From contig JBHHYH010000001.1 in NCBI GenBank assembly GCA_046757465.1, positions 1 through 64,000 of the forward strand: a stretch of 64,000 bases of DNA, written 5' to 3'. The stretch is from Scalindua_A sp046757465 (lineage in GTDB: Bacteria > Planctomycetota > Brocadiia > Brocadiales > Scalinduaceae). Both the position numbers and the translations under genes were made by a program. The notes beneath the pieces were generated by a model. That model did no database searches. It was not told the origin of the DNA and was given only the letters and a program-made list of their open reading frames with translations. Below, one piece after another: positions 35,085 to 42,851 of the stretch. Each line of letters begins with the position of its first letter. Positions within the stretch are counted from its first letter, which is position 1.

Positions 35085-35110
35085 TGATTTTCTTATATTT
35101 CCCTCTATAA

Positions 35111-35139
35111 ATTATAACCCTACTACACAATATGTGCAA
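35111..35139 (-). promoter_or_regulatory. Probable sigma-70 promoter of nrdJ
   Basis: On the minus strand, TTGCAC (35139-35134), 17 bases, then TATAAT (35116-35111). The CACAATATGTG dyad at 35126-35136 overlaps the -35 side; one half resembles an NrdR box (ACACAATAT) but the other half does not. Confidence 0.5.
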
Positions 35140-35178
35140 TTAAAATTTGAATGATATACTAAATATTGTATTTTCACC

Positions 35179-35207
35179 TTGACATATCTGTATACCCTTG
35201 TTATAAA
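35179..35207 (+). promoter_or_regulatory. Promoter of the glutaredoxin-like gene, embedded in a long dyad
   Basis: TTGACA at 35179-35184, 17-base spacer, TATAAA at 35202-35207. The -10 and predicted start point fall inside the inverted repeat 35185-35244. Confidence 0.55.
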
Positions 35208-35244
35208 GTAGTTTGCTTTACTTTATAACAAGGGTATGCAGATA
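35185..35244. repeat. 60-bp near-perfect inverted repeat (26-bp arms)
   Basis: Arms 35185-35210 and 35219-35244 are complementary over 26 positions with one T-G mismatch, around an 8-base loop GTTTGCTT. The right arm ends exactly where the ribosome site (GGAGG) of the next gene begins. It covers the -10 box, so it may be a large operator, an RNA hairpin on read-through transcripts, or a palindromic repeat insertion. Confidence 0.8.
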
Positions 35245-35254
35245 GGAGGATATT

Positions 35255-35455
35255 ATGAGGTATATATATACGGCGCCTGAGTGTCCGAAATGCGAATTGT
35301 TGAAGGACAGGTACAGAACTCAAGGTTTAGAGTATATTGAGAGAGATGCAGATAGACTCAAGAATCCAGCTATTGATAGAGACGATATTGATGTTGAGGC
35401 ATTCGTACAGCTCTCTATGCAAAACATGGTTTTGCCTGTAGAAGTAAACAAGTAA
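35255..35455 (+). CDS. Small glutaredoxin-like protein
   Basis: A 66-residue protein starting MRYIYTAPECPKCELLKDRY. The N-terminal strand followed by CPKC and a helix is the glutaredoxin/NrdH opening, and VLPVEV near the end resembles the cis-proline strand. It is shorter than most glutaredoxins, so the fold may be minimal. Similar mini-redoxins are often next to ribonucleotide reductases; here it is divergent from nrdJ and may reduce it. ATG 35255 has GGAGG at five bases. Confidence 0.65.
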   Translation: MRYIYTAPECPKCELLKDRYRTQGLEYIERDADRLKNPAIDRDDIDVEAFVQLSMQNMVLPVEVNK

Positions 35456-35495
35456 AGCCGGATTATCCTTTTATTACATTAATAAAACTGTCTTT

Positions 35496-35542
35496 CCCCC
35501 CACAGCTTGCTCGTGCGCCTTCGGCGTACTAGCAGTGGGGGG
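35496..35542. repeat. GC-rich hairpin repeat with C6/G6 arms
   Basis: CCCCCCAC at 35496 pairs with GTGGGGGG ending at 35542, with GCT...AGC and GCGCC-TTC-GGCGT inside. It lies between the glutaredoxin-like gene and convergent queA. No T-run on either strand, so it is not a classical terminator. Same style as 11832-11889. Confidence 0.6.
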
Positions 35543-35586
35543 AACTTTTGAGCTCTTACTTACAGGAATTGATGAACGTTAAGTAG

Positions 35587-36657
35587 TTACAGTATTAGCA
35601 TGCAGTCTCCATAGCTATAAAATCTATACCTGAGATTCTTAGCAGTTTCATAAGAGCTAAGGATATTTTCCCTCCCTGCGAAAGCGGATACAAGAAGGAT
35701 CAGTGATGTCCTCTGCAAATGAAAGTTCGTTATAAGCGAATCTGTGAACCCAAACCTATATGGCGGATATATAAATAGATTTGTCCATCCTGCACTTTCT
35801 TTTGTTGTACTATTCTTTGCTATAGTTTCGAGTGTCCTGCATGTTGTTGTTCCTGTGGCAATAACTTTCCTACCAAGTGACTTTGCTTCATTAATCGTGT
35901 CTATCGTATTTTTAGGAACAAAGTAGAATTCCTTGTGCATCGTATGCTGCGTAAGGTATTCTTCCTTTACAGGCTTAAATGTTCCTAAACCAACGTGTAA
36001 GGTTATATAAGCTATTTTTATTCCTTTATCAGCTATTTCTTCCAGGAGGTTCTCTGTAAAGTGCAGGCCTGCTGTAGGGGCAGCAACTGCTCCCATTTTT
36101 TTTGCGTAAACGGTTTGATAACGTTTTGCATCCAGTATTCTTAATGATTCATTCCCAGGGTTTCTCTTTATATATGGCGGTAACGGCATGTCACCGGTAT
36201 TTTTTAAAACCTCTTTAAATTTCTTGCCGTTTTTAAATTCGATTGTGAAACTTCCATTTTCATTTTGACGTACAATTCGCCCTTTTGCAGAATTATCATC
36301 AAAATGCAGGGTTTCGTTTTCTTTCAGCTTTTTATTAGATTTTAAAAGCATTTCCCATATCCCATCTTCGATTTCTTTAATAATAAGCGCTTCTACCTTG
36401 CCGCCAGTGGTCTTAGAGCCTACTATCCTTGCAGGAATTACTTTCGTGTCATTTAGTACTAGGACATCTCCACAATTTAAATATTCAGTAATTTCATGAA
36501 ATTTCCTGTGTTCAATCTTAGAGTTTTTCCTATGAAGCACAAGTAATCGTGATTCATCTCTCTTAACAGTTGGATATTGAGCTATAAGGTTCTTAGGAAG
36601 AACATAGTCGTAGTAAGACGTCTTGAAAGGATATGGACTCATGTTTTTCACACTCAA
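35587..36657 (-). CDS. queA: S-adenosylmethionine:tRNA ribosyltransferase-isomerase
   Basis: A 356-residue QueA, which transfers the ribosyl part of SAM to 7-aminomethyl-deazaguanine in tRNA to form epoxyqueuosine. Seen: the N-terminal YDYVLPKNLIAQYP, DESRLLVLHR, VLNDTKVIPAR, AAPTAGLHFT (about residue 192), LHVGLGTFKPV and TNFHLQRTSLILLVSAFAG. All signatures and the length are normal. It is single, facing the mraZ promoter region divergently. No other queuosine gene is in the window. Confidence 0.96.
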   Translation of the reverse strand: MSVKNMSPYPFKTSYYDYVLPKNLIAQYPTVKRDESRLLVLHRKNSKIEHRKFHEITEYLNCGDVLVLNDTKVIPARIVGSKTTGGKVEALIIKEIEDGIWEMLLKSNKKLKENETLHFDDNSAKGRIVRQNENGSFTIEFKNGKKFKEVLKNTGDMPLPPYIKRNPGNESLRILDAKRYQTVYAKKMGAVAAPTAGLHFTENLLEEIADKGIKIAYITLHVGLGTFKPVKEEYLTQHTMHKEFYFVPKNTIDTINEAKSLGRKVIATGTTTCRTLETIAKNSTTKESAGWTNLFIYPPYRFGFTDSLITNFHLQRTSLILLVSAFAGRENILSSYETAKNLRYRFYSYGDCMLIL

Positions 36658-36802
36658 CGGTAGAAATTGGATAAAAAAAATTTTTAAGCCTTTTCATGAA
36701 CAGTTATACAATATGTTGTTGTTTTCTATTTTACAATCATTAAATGTAGTAAAGAAAGAATAATTACAGGTTTAATCACAAAGAAATTTTGCAAAAAATG
36801 CC

Positions 36803-36830
36803 TTGACAAAGGTAAAAATTGGTGTATTGT
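36803..36830 (+). promoter_or_regulatory. Probable promoter of the dcw cluster (Pmra)
   Basis: TTGACA at 36803-36808, a 16-base spacer, then TATTGT at 36825-36830 (four of six). The predicted start lies just upstream of the MraZ-box repeats. Confidence 0.5.
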
Positions 36831-36840
36831 TTTATCGAAA

Positions 36841-36870
36841 TGGTGAACAATGGGTAAAAATGGGGGACAA
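36841..36870 (+). promoter_or_regulatory. MraZ operator (three tandem TGG(G/T) repeats)
   Basis: Three consecutive 10-base units begin TGGTG, TGGGT and TGGGG at 36841, 36851 and 36861. Tandem TGGGN repeats at 10-base spacing upstream of mraZ are the established binding site of MraZ, one helical turn apart. Their position between promoter and start codon predicts autorepression of mraZ and the dcw cluster. Confidence 0.75.
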
Positions 36871-36875
36871 AAACC

Positions 36876-37352
36876 GTGTTCACAGGTAAATATAATCATG
36901 TAATTGACCATAGCAATAGGCTGGCCATACCGTCTATACTGCGCAAATGCATTGATGAAGAAAAGGATGGGAAGGGCTTCTATATAACACCTGGGCTTGA
37001 CAGGTGTCTTGCTATATACCCTCCGTTACAATTTAGAGAATTAGCAAAAAAATTAGAGCAACTCATGTTTACTAATCAAAAGGCGCGAAATTTCCAGCGC
37101 CTTTTTTTTTCGAAATCAAGTGGTTGTGTTGAATGTGACAAACAAGGAAGAATTATTATACCAGAAATGCTCAAGGAACATGCAGATTTGGAAAAGGAAG
37201 TCGTAATTGTTGGTGTAATGAATAAGATTGAGTTATGGGACTTACAACATTGGAAAGAATATGAAGCAGATCACGAGCAAAATTTTGAAAGAGATGCAGA
37301 AGATCTTTTTCAATTGGGCTATGTTCCGAATACGGGGCAAAATCCTGTGTAG
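36876..37352 (+). CDS. mraZ: Transcriptional regulator MraZ
   Basis: A 158-residue MraZ with the two SpoVT/AbrB-like half-domains: FTGKYNHVIDHSNRLAIPSILR (about 1-25) and a second around GCVECDKQGRIIIPEMLKEH (about 86-105). MraZ forms rings on DNA and controls the dcw cluster. The start is GTG 36876, followed directly by the conserved FTGKY; the third TGGGG repeat also provides a ribosome-site-like sequence. The C-terminus is slightly longer than average. First gene of the cluster, 18 bases before rsmH. Confidence 0.96.
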   Translation: MFTGKYNHVIDHSNRLAIPSILRKCIDEEKDGKGFYITPGLDRCLAIYPPLQFRELAKKLEQLMFTNQKARNFQRLFFSKSSGCVECDKQGRIIIPEMLKEHADLEKEVVIVGVMNKIELWDLQHWKEYEADHEQNFERDAEDLFQLGYVPNTGQNPV

Positions 37353-37370
37353 ATAAGTAAAGTTTTATAA

Positions 37371-38291
37371 ATGGGTTTTTTTGATGATGAACAGTTGTTG
37401 CATACACCTGTTATGCTTGATGAGGTCATGAGCTTTATCAAGCCAGGTAAGGATGACATCATTGTAGACGCAACAATTGGTGCTGGAGGACATAGTCGTG
37501 AAATATTAAAAATGATAGGAACTGGTGGTCTCCTGATAGGAATAGACAAGGATGCCGAGATACTTAAGATAGCAAGCAAAAATCTATCAAAGATAAGCAA
37601 ATCTTTTAAACTGTATCATGCTGACTATGTGGATTTAAGTGCTATATTGAATGAATTAAAAATCAGTAGGGTTAATGGTATTCTTCTTGATCTTGGAGTT
37701 TCATCTGTGCAACTAAATTCCGAGGAACGCGGTTTTAGTTTTATCAAGGAAGGTCCTTTAGACATGAGAATGGATAGATCAAAGGGTATTACCGCTGAAG
37801 ATCTATTAAAAAGACTTCCTGAAAAAGAGATGGAAGAAATTTTTTGGAGATACGGCGAGGAAAGACGGTCCAGAAGCATTTCTAAAGCTATTTCTCGAGA
37901 AAGGAGAAAAAGGGGAGGTATAAAAACAACGACTCAATTAGCAAAAATTATCGAAAAGGCTGTATACACACCGAAAAAACATACGAAAAGAAGGAAAATT
38001 CATCCCGCTACCCGAGTATTCCAGGCTCTGCGAATAGTTATAAATGATGAACTGAAAAGCCTGGAATATTTTTTAAATAATGCTCATGAGTTTCTGCTAA
38101 GTGGTTCAAAGATTGTTGTAATATCCTTTCATTCTCTTGAGGACCGTTTAGCCAAGAACGCATTTCGTAAAGGTAAAAACACATTAACTCTGAAAATTTT
38201 AACAAAGAAACCATTAAGACCCCTTGAATCAGAAATAAAGAAAAATATCAGATGTAGAAGTGCGAAACTTCGAGCGGCAGAAAGGACATAA
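37371..38291 (+). CDS. rsmH: 16S rRNA (cytosine-1402-N4)-methyltransferase
   Basis: A 306-residue RsmH (MraW), the SAM-dependent enzyme methylating C1402 of 16S rRNA. HTPVMLDEVMSFI at the start, DATIGAGGHSREIL for SAM binding (about residue 31), LLDLGVSSVQLN (about 104), RVFQALRIVINDEL (about 222) and SFHSLEDRLAK near the end are all typical. It overlaps nothing and precedes ftsL by 3 bases, the normal dcw arrangement. Confidence 0.97.
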   Translation: MGFFDDEQLLHTPVMLDEVMSFIKPGKDDIIVDATIGAGGHSREILKMIGTGGLLIGIDKDAEILKIASKNLSKISKSFKLYHADYVDLSAILNELKISRVNGILLDLGVSSVQLNSEERGFSFIKEGPLDMRMDRSKGITAEDLLKRLPEKEMEEIFWRYGEERRSRSISKAISRERRKRGGIKTTTQLAKIIEKAVYTPKKHTKRRKIHPATRVFQALRIVINDELKSLEYFLNNAHEFLLSGSKIVVISFHSLEDRLAKNAFRKGKNTLTLKILTKKPLRPLESEIKKNIRCRSAKLRAAERT

Positions 38292-38294
38292 CTA

Positions 38295-38603
38295 ATGAGA
38301 GTCTGTAGATACATTTGTGTGCTCTTAATCATTTTAATCATGACGATATTTACTATCTCGGAAAGTTCCCGGAGTGTAAATATTGGATATAACATTGCGA
38401 GAATGGAGAAAGAATTAAAAAGGTTATCAGAAGAAAACAGAAAGTTGGAATACAAATCGGGCAAGTTGAAGGTGCGCGAGAAGGTTTCTTTAAGAGTAAA
38501 AGACATGAAACTGAATCTGATTATCCCGGATAAAGGTAAAGATATTATTCTTGTGAAAAAATCACACGAGCATATGGACGAAAATCCTCACGGAAAAAGT
38601 TGA
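38295..38603 (+). CDS. ftsL: FtsL-like cell-division protein
   Basis: A 102-residue bitopic protein: short cytoplasmic N-terminus, one membrane helix (about 5-22), then a coiled-coil-like region (about 35-70, ARMEKELKRLSEENRKLEYK) and a charged tail. The sequence is little conserved, as usual for FtsL; the assignment rests on size, topology and position between rsmH and ftsI. FtsL links FtsB/FtsQ to FtsW/FtsI in the divisome; ftsB is not in the cluster. Confidence 0.75.
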   Translation: MRVCRYICVLLIILIMTIFTISESSRSVNIGYNIARMEKELKRLSEENRKLEYKSGKLKVREKVSLRVKDMKLNLIIPDKGKDIILVKKSHEHMDENPHGKS

Positions 38604-38628
38604 AGCGTAAGCCATATATATTTTAAAT

Positions 38629-39111
38629 ATGTTAAACCACAAGTTACATGATTTAAATAATATAATAAAATCAGCGTTGATATTTATGGAGTATAGGATA
38701 AAAACTGAGCATATATCTTTGCGGAAAAAGTTTACACCAAACATACCCAAGGTACGGGTTAATGCCGATGATATTTTCCTGGTAATTGTAAATCTTTTGA
38801 CCAATGCCTTTGATAGTATGCCTAATGGTGGAAAATTATCGATTGAGTCAAAGTGCTATTTGGGACGTGATACCTGTGTGCAATTTTCAATATCAGATAC
38901 GGGATGCGGAATTGAAAAGAATGAAATAGATAAGATATATAACCCATTTTTTACAATAAAGGCTGGTAGAGAAAGAAACGGCTTAGGACTTACTATATGC
39001 AAAACGATTATAGAAAATCACTGTGGGAAGATTAAAGTGGTGAGTTCATTAGGGAAAGGAACGACCTTTACTGTATGTTTCCCTGCAAGGCAAATAATAA
39101 TGCTAAATTAA
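38629..39111 (+). CDS. Stand-alone histidine-kinase ATPase domain (truncated kinase)
   Basis: A 160-residue protein that is essentially only a HATPase_c domain: N box NLLTNAFDSM (about residue 54), G1 DTGCGI (about 91), F box NPFFTI, G2 GLGLTICKTI (about 121). Its first 35 residues match the linker that normally follows the HisKA helix, so the phosphoacceptor histidine is missing. There is no ribosome site before ATG 38629. It may be a remnant of a kinase like that at 50659, or a free ATPase module. It sits between ftsL and ftsI, where no such gene is normally found. Confidence 0.75.
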   Translation: MLNHKLHDLNNIIKSALIFMEYRIKTEHISLRKKFTPNIPKVRVNADDIFLVIVNLLTNAFDSMPNGGKLSIESKCYLGRDTCVQFSISDTGCGIEKNEIDKIYNPFFTIKAGRERNGLGLTICKTIIENHCGKIKVVSSLGKGTTFTVCFPARQIIMLN

Positions 39112-39128
39112 GCGTGAGAAACAACAAT

Positions 39129-40865
39129 ATGCCAGATAGAAGAAAAATACCTAAATGTTACAGAATCAGAGCAGGTCTTTTATATGCTAGTGTTTTTATA
39201 ATTTTCCCTGCATTGTTATATCAACTAGTTCGTATCCAGATTCTTGACCACAGGAAATATTATACATTAGCCTTGTCACAACAATTTGAAAGATTAGAAA
39301 TCCCAACGAGGAGAGGACTTGTTTTCGATAGAAACGGCTTAAAACTAGCAGAATCAATTCAAGTAAGTTCGATCTTTGCAGATCCTTTATTAATAGAAGA
39401 CAAAAAAGAAACCGCTAAAGTTATATCGGATGTACTAAGCTTGAATACATCAAACGTTGTAAAGCTGTTGAACAGTAAAAAGAGATTTGTATGGATAAAA
39501 AGAAGGGTTAAAGATAGGCATGCAGAGGCAATAAGGAGACTAAAACTTCAAGGTATTGGACTCAGGAATGAGTACAAAAGAGTTTATCCTTATGGCGAGC
39601 TATGTTGCCACGTAATAGGCTTTACGGATGTAGACGAGATTGGTCTGGAAGGTGTTGAACATTCACTTAATCAGACACTTTCTGGAAGCAAGGGATATAA
39701 GGTAATCGAAAAAGATGGCCGTCAGCGACAAATTTCTACATTAAACGAAGAAACCATTTCCGCAAAATACGGTGATAGTATCTTTTTAACAATTGATTAT
39801 AAAATTCAGTCTATAGTTGAAAACGAGCTTGAAAATGCATGTTTGAAATGGCAGCCAAATTCAGCTACTGCAATCGTAATGGATCCCTTTACAGGTGAGA
39901 TATTAGCAATGGCGAATCGCCCTTCATTTGATTTGAATTTTGTTCAAGATTCTAAGCAACATGAGAGACGGAACAGGGCAATCACAGATTGTTTTGAGCC
40001 CGGGTCAATAATTAAACCCTTAATCGTGTGTGGTGCACTGGATAGTGGTTTAGTAAAAGAAGATGAGACGTTTTTTTGTTACAACGGCACTTATAAAGTT
40101 AGAAGAAGGGTAATTAGAGATATTCACCCATACGATTATCTAACTGTATCGGAAATAGTAGTTAATTCAAGCAATATCGGAATGGTGCAATTAGGAACGC
40201 TTATGGGGAGAAAAAGGTTATACAACCATTTGAGTAACTTCTCTTTTGGTAAAAAGCTAGGGATAGAATTGCCAGGTGAAGCTAAAGGGATAATAAGACC
40301 CTTAAACCGATGGTCAGTCGATTCAATTGCTTCCGTTGCCTTTGGCTATGAGATAGCAGCAACACCATTGCAATTAATAAACGCTTTCTGTTCGATTGCT
40401 AACGGAGGAACGTTACTGAAACCACGAATTGTTTATGCGATAGCTGATCTTGCAGGTAAAAGGGTGAAAAAGAGATATGAAGTACCCGAACGAATTCAAC
40501 GAGTCATCTCACCAAAGGTAGCGAGGGAGGTGATGAGTCCCATGTTGGAGAATGTTGTAAAAGAAGGAACAGGGAGAAATGCTATGCTTTTTGAGTATAG
40601 AGTTGCAGGGAAGACGGGTACTGCTAAGAAATTACAAAGGATTGGGAATAAAATGAGATATTCTGATAATAAACATATTGGTTCCTTTGTTGGATACGCG
40701 CCTGCAGATAATCCAAAAATTTGTGTCCTTGTAACATTAAATGAACCAAAAAACGGGGACTATTATGGAGGGATTGTGGCTGCACCTGTAGTAAGAGATA
40801 TTATAAAGAGGGTTCTTCATTATATGCAGGTTGAACCACAATATTTACGAACCGTCCGAAGATAA
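39129..40865 (+). CDS. ftsI: Peptidoglycan transpeptidase FtsI (penicillin-binding protein)
   Basis: A class B PBP of 578 residues from ATG 39129; an in-frame ATG at 39075 would overlap the preceding gene. Cytoplasmic N-terminus, one membrane helix (about 14-34), dimerisation domain with PTRRGLVFDRNG, and the transpeptidase domain. Active-site serine motif GSIIKP near residue 293, SSN near 347, GKTGTA near 495. It crosslinks septal peptidoglycan with FtsW. No PASTA domains. Its presence with full motifs argues for genuine peptidoglycan synthesis in this organism. Confidence 0.95.
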   Translation: MPDRRKIPKCYRIRAGLLYASVFIIFPALLYQLVRIQILDHRKYYTLALSQQFERLEIPTRRGLVFDRNGLKLAESIQVSSIFADPLLIEDKKETAKVISDVLSLNTSNVVKLLNSKKRFVWIKRRVKDRHAEAIRRLKLQGIGLRNEYKRVYPYGELCCHVIGFTDVDEIGLEGVEHSLNQTLSGSKGYKVIEKDGRQRQISTLNEETISAKYGDSIFLTIDYKIQSIVENELENACLKWQPNSATAIVMDPFTGEILAMANRPSFDLNFVQDSKQHERRNRAITDCFEPGSIIKPLIVCGALDSGLVKEDETFFCYNGTYKVRRRVIRDIHPYDYLTVSEIVVNSSNIGMVQLGTLMGRKRLYNHLSNFSFGKKLGIELPGEAKGIIRPLNRWSVDSIASVAFGYEIAATPLQLINAFCSIANGGTLLKPRIVYAIADLAGKRVKKRYEVPERIQRVISPKVAREVMSPMLENVVKEGTGRNAMLFEYRVAGKTGTAKKLQRIGNKMRYSDNKHIGSFVGYAPADNPKICVLVTLNEPKNGDYYGGIVAAPVVRDIIKRVLHYMQVEPQYLRTVRR

Positions 40866-40911
40866 TTTTTTTTTGGGAGGTATTTTTATTTATTACGGAA
40901 GGAGGTGATAT

Positions 40912-40935
40912 ATGACCCAAAATGCTGGAAGGTAA
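40912..40935 (+). CDS. Possible 7-codon leader peptide
   Basis: ATG 40912 encodes MTQNAGR then TAA. It is preceded by AAGGAGGTGAT, an 11-base match to the 16S anti-Shine-Dalgarno sequence at correct spacing. A 36-base hairpin and then the 76-residue gene follow. The strong site without a longer gene is notable, but it could be a relic. Confidence 0.3.
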   Translation: MTQNAGR

Positions 40936-40961
40936 GTACATCAGTGGGTGATGTGTTGATG

Positions 40962-40997
40962 CCCTATGCTTGCCCCAAACTTTGGGGCAGCATAGGG
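40962..40997. repeat. Perfect-stem hairpin between ftsI and the 76-aa gene
   Basis: CCCTATGC...GCATAGGG outer and TGCCCCAAA / TTTGGGGCA inner stems with one bulged T and a single C in the turn. No T-run follows. It is in the intergenic part of the dcw cluster and might adjust transcription or mRNA stability there. Confidence 0.65.
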
Positions 40998-41042
40998 TGT
41001 CGTATAAAAGATTACAAAACCATTTTCAAAAAGGAGAATGTC

Positions 41043-41273
41043 ATGACAGAAAAAGAACTAGAAAGACAGAATTTTCTTACTTGGTGTAAATATGCTACTC
41101 TAGAAGAAATTGAAAGGGCAAAAAGGACGAACAAAAAAACATTGGAAAGATTGTTATATAAATATGCGGATGAAGTCGAGAAGATAAACAATTCAAAGTA
41201 TGTGAGCGAATATATATCACAACACAATATAGGAGTACAAAAATTAGAACTTTCCTTAGAAATTGCAAGATAA
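41043..41273 (+). CDS. Hypothetical protein in the dcw cluster (76 aa)
   Basis: A 76-residue soluble, charged, helical protein starting MTEKELERQNFLTWCKYATL, with AAGGAG seven bases upstream of ATG 41043. A reading extended to GTG 40905 would start inside a ribosome site and cross a hairpin repeat, so it is rejected. The sequence YATLEEIERAKRTNKKTLERLLYK suggests a small helical bundle, possibly DNA- or protein-binding. Not recognised. It lies 16 bases before murE. Confidence 0.5.
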   Translation: MTEKELERQNFLTWCKYATLEEIERAKRTNKKTLERLLYKYADEVEKINNSKYVSEYISQHNIGVQKLELSLEIAR

Positions 41274-41289
41274 CGACTATGGCATTTTA

Positions 41290-42747
41290 ATGAAATTAAA
41301 TGCACTGATTCGCCATTTAGATTCAGAAGAGGTACTTGGCGGTAGTGATTTTGAAATAACTGGCATTACTAATGATTCTCGAAAGGTAAAGCCTGGTTAC
41401 CTCTTTGTTGCGATTAAGGGCTATAAAACAAATGGACATGATTTTATAGAAAAATCTCTTGAGCATGGTGCAGTAGCCGTAGTCAGTGAAAAGAAACTCC
41501 GTCTTGATCCAAGAATCCCACAAGTAATCGTACGCAGTTCAAGAAAGGCACTTTCTAATTTAAGTTGTTGCTTTTACAACAATCCATCTAAGAAAATTGA
41601 TGTTGTTGGGATAACGGGGACAAACGGTAAGACTACTTCCGCGTTTTTAACCAAATCTATAATTGAATCTGCAGGGTATGAAACAGGCTTGATTGGTACA
41701 ATCAAGTATCAGATAGGCAAAAAAGTCATATCTGCAAATGAAACAACACCGGAATCAATAGAACTACAAAGCTTCATCGCAGAAATGGTAGCCTCAAATA
41801 TAAAGTTTGCTGTGGTGGAAGTATCTTCCCATTCAGCTACCCAGCACAGGATCGATGACGTAAGCTTTAAAACCGCTGTCTTCACAAATATAAGTGCTGA
41901 ACACCTGGATTATCATGAAACAATTCAAAATTATAAGGATGCCAAGGTAAGATTATTCGAGCATTTAAAAAGAGACTCTTTTGCGGTATTAAATGCCGAT
42001 GACGAGTTTAGTAAATACTTTGCCGATAGAACAAGGGCACAAATATTATGGTTTGGAATAAAAAATAATGCTGACGTAAAAGCGATGATATGTGATGAAT
42101 CCATGAATAACACTATGATCAAACTGAGCTATTCAGGAGCAGAGATAGATATTAACATGCCCCTCATGGGCCGACATAATGTTTACAATGCACTTGCTTC
42201 TGCTGCCAGTGCGCTTTCACTTGGATTCGAACTAAAAACAGTAAAGCAGGGTATTGAAACTGCGCCAGTTGTACCGGGGAGATTAGAAAGCATACCTTGC
42301 AAGCATGGTTTTAACGTTTTTTTAGACTATGCTCATACCCCTAATGCACTTGAGACTGTATTGCATACACTTAAGAATCTGGCAAAACGTAGGATAATCC
42401 TTGTTTTTGGTTGCGGGGGTGATAGGGATAAAGATAAGCGACCGAAAATGGGAAAAATAGCTGATGAAAATTCAGACATTTTTTGGATAACGAATGACAA
42501 TCCGCGTTCAGAAGACCCAATGAGTATAATAGAAGATATTAAGGCTGAAATAAGGCCTGGAAGGCCATTACACGTCCAAACAGATAGATATAAAGCAATA
42601 GGTGAAGCACTTGCCGAGGCAAAAAATGGTGATTTTGTCTTAATTGCAGGAAAGGGCCATGAAAGAAAACAAATATTTAAAGATACCGTTATTCCTTTTG
42701 ACGATAAGGCTGTAGTCAAAAAGATGCTTTCAAACAATTCATCATAA
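41290..42747 (+). CDS. murE: UDP-MurNAc-tripeptide synthetase (meso-DAP-adding)
   Basis: MurE, 485 residues from ATG 41290, the start matching the family N-terminus (MKLNALIRHL); a TTG 27 bases earlier overlaps the preceding gene. ATP site GITGTNGKTTSA (about residue 110), the carbamoyl-lysine region, and TNDNPRSEDP near residue 405. DNPR is the motif that selects meso-diaminopimelate rather than lysine. It adds the third amino acid to UDP-MurNAc-L-Ala-D-Glu in the cytoplasm. Confidence 0.96.
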   Translation: MKLNALIRHLDSEEVLGGSDFEITGITNDSRKVKPGYLFVAIKGYKTNGHDFIEKSLEHGAVAVVSEKKLRLDPRIPQVIVRSSRKALSNLSCCFYNNPSKKIDVVGITGTNGKTTSAFLTKSIIESAGYETGLIGTIKYQIGKKVISANETTPESIELQSFIAEMVASNIKFAVVEVSSHSATQHRIDDVSFKTAVFTNISAEHLDYHETIQNYKDAKVRLFEHLKRDSFAVLNADDEFSKYFADRTRAQILWFGIKNNADVKAMICDESMNNTMIKLSYSGAEIDINMPLMGRHNVYNALASAASALSLGFELKTVKQGIETAPVVPGRLESIPCKHGFNVFLDYAHTPNALETVLHTLKNLAKRRIILVFGCGGDRDKDKRPKMGKIADENSDIFWITNDNPRSEDPMSIIEDIKAEIRPGRPLHVQTDRYKAIGEALAEAKNGDFVLIAGKGHERKQIFKDTVIPFDDKAVVKKMLSNNSS

Positions 42748-42851
42748 AATTGCAAAAAAATAGGACTCAATTAACAATACGGCTTGATTTTTGCACTTGT
42801 ATTTAATTTCCCTTTTTAAAGCCTTTTTGTGTAAAATTTTGACAATATTTA

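Noticed and set aside
35122..35140. NrdR box upstream of nrdJ
   Set aside because: Only the left half (ACACAATAT) matches; the right half has several mismatches, and no second box lies at helical spacing.
40905..41273. 122-residue reading of the gene before murE starting at GTG 40905
   Set aside because: The GTG lies inside the ribosome site AAGGAGGTGAT and the added sequence crosses a hairpin repeat; ATG 41043 with AAGGAG fits better.
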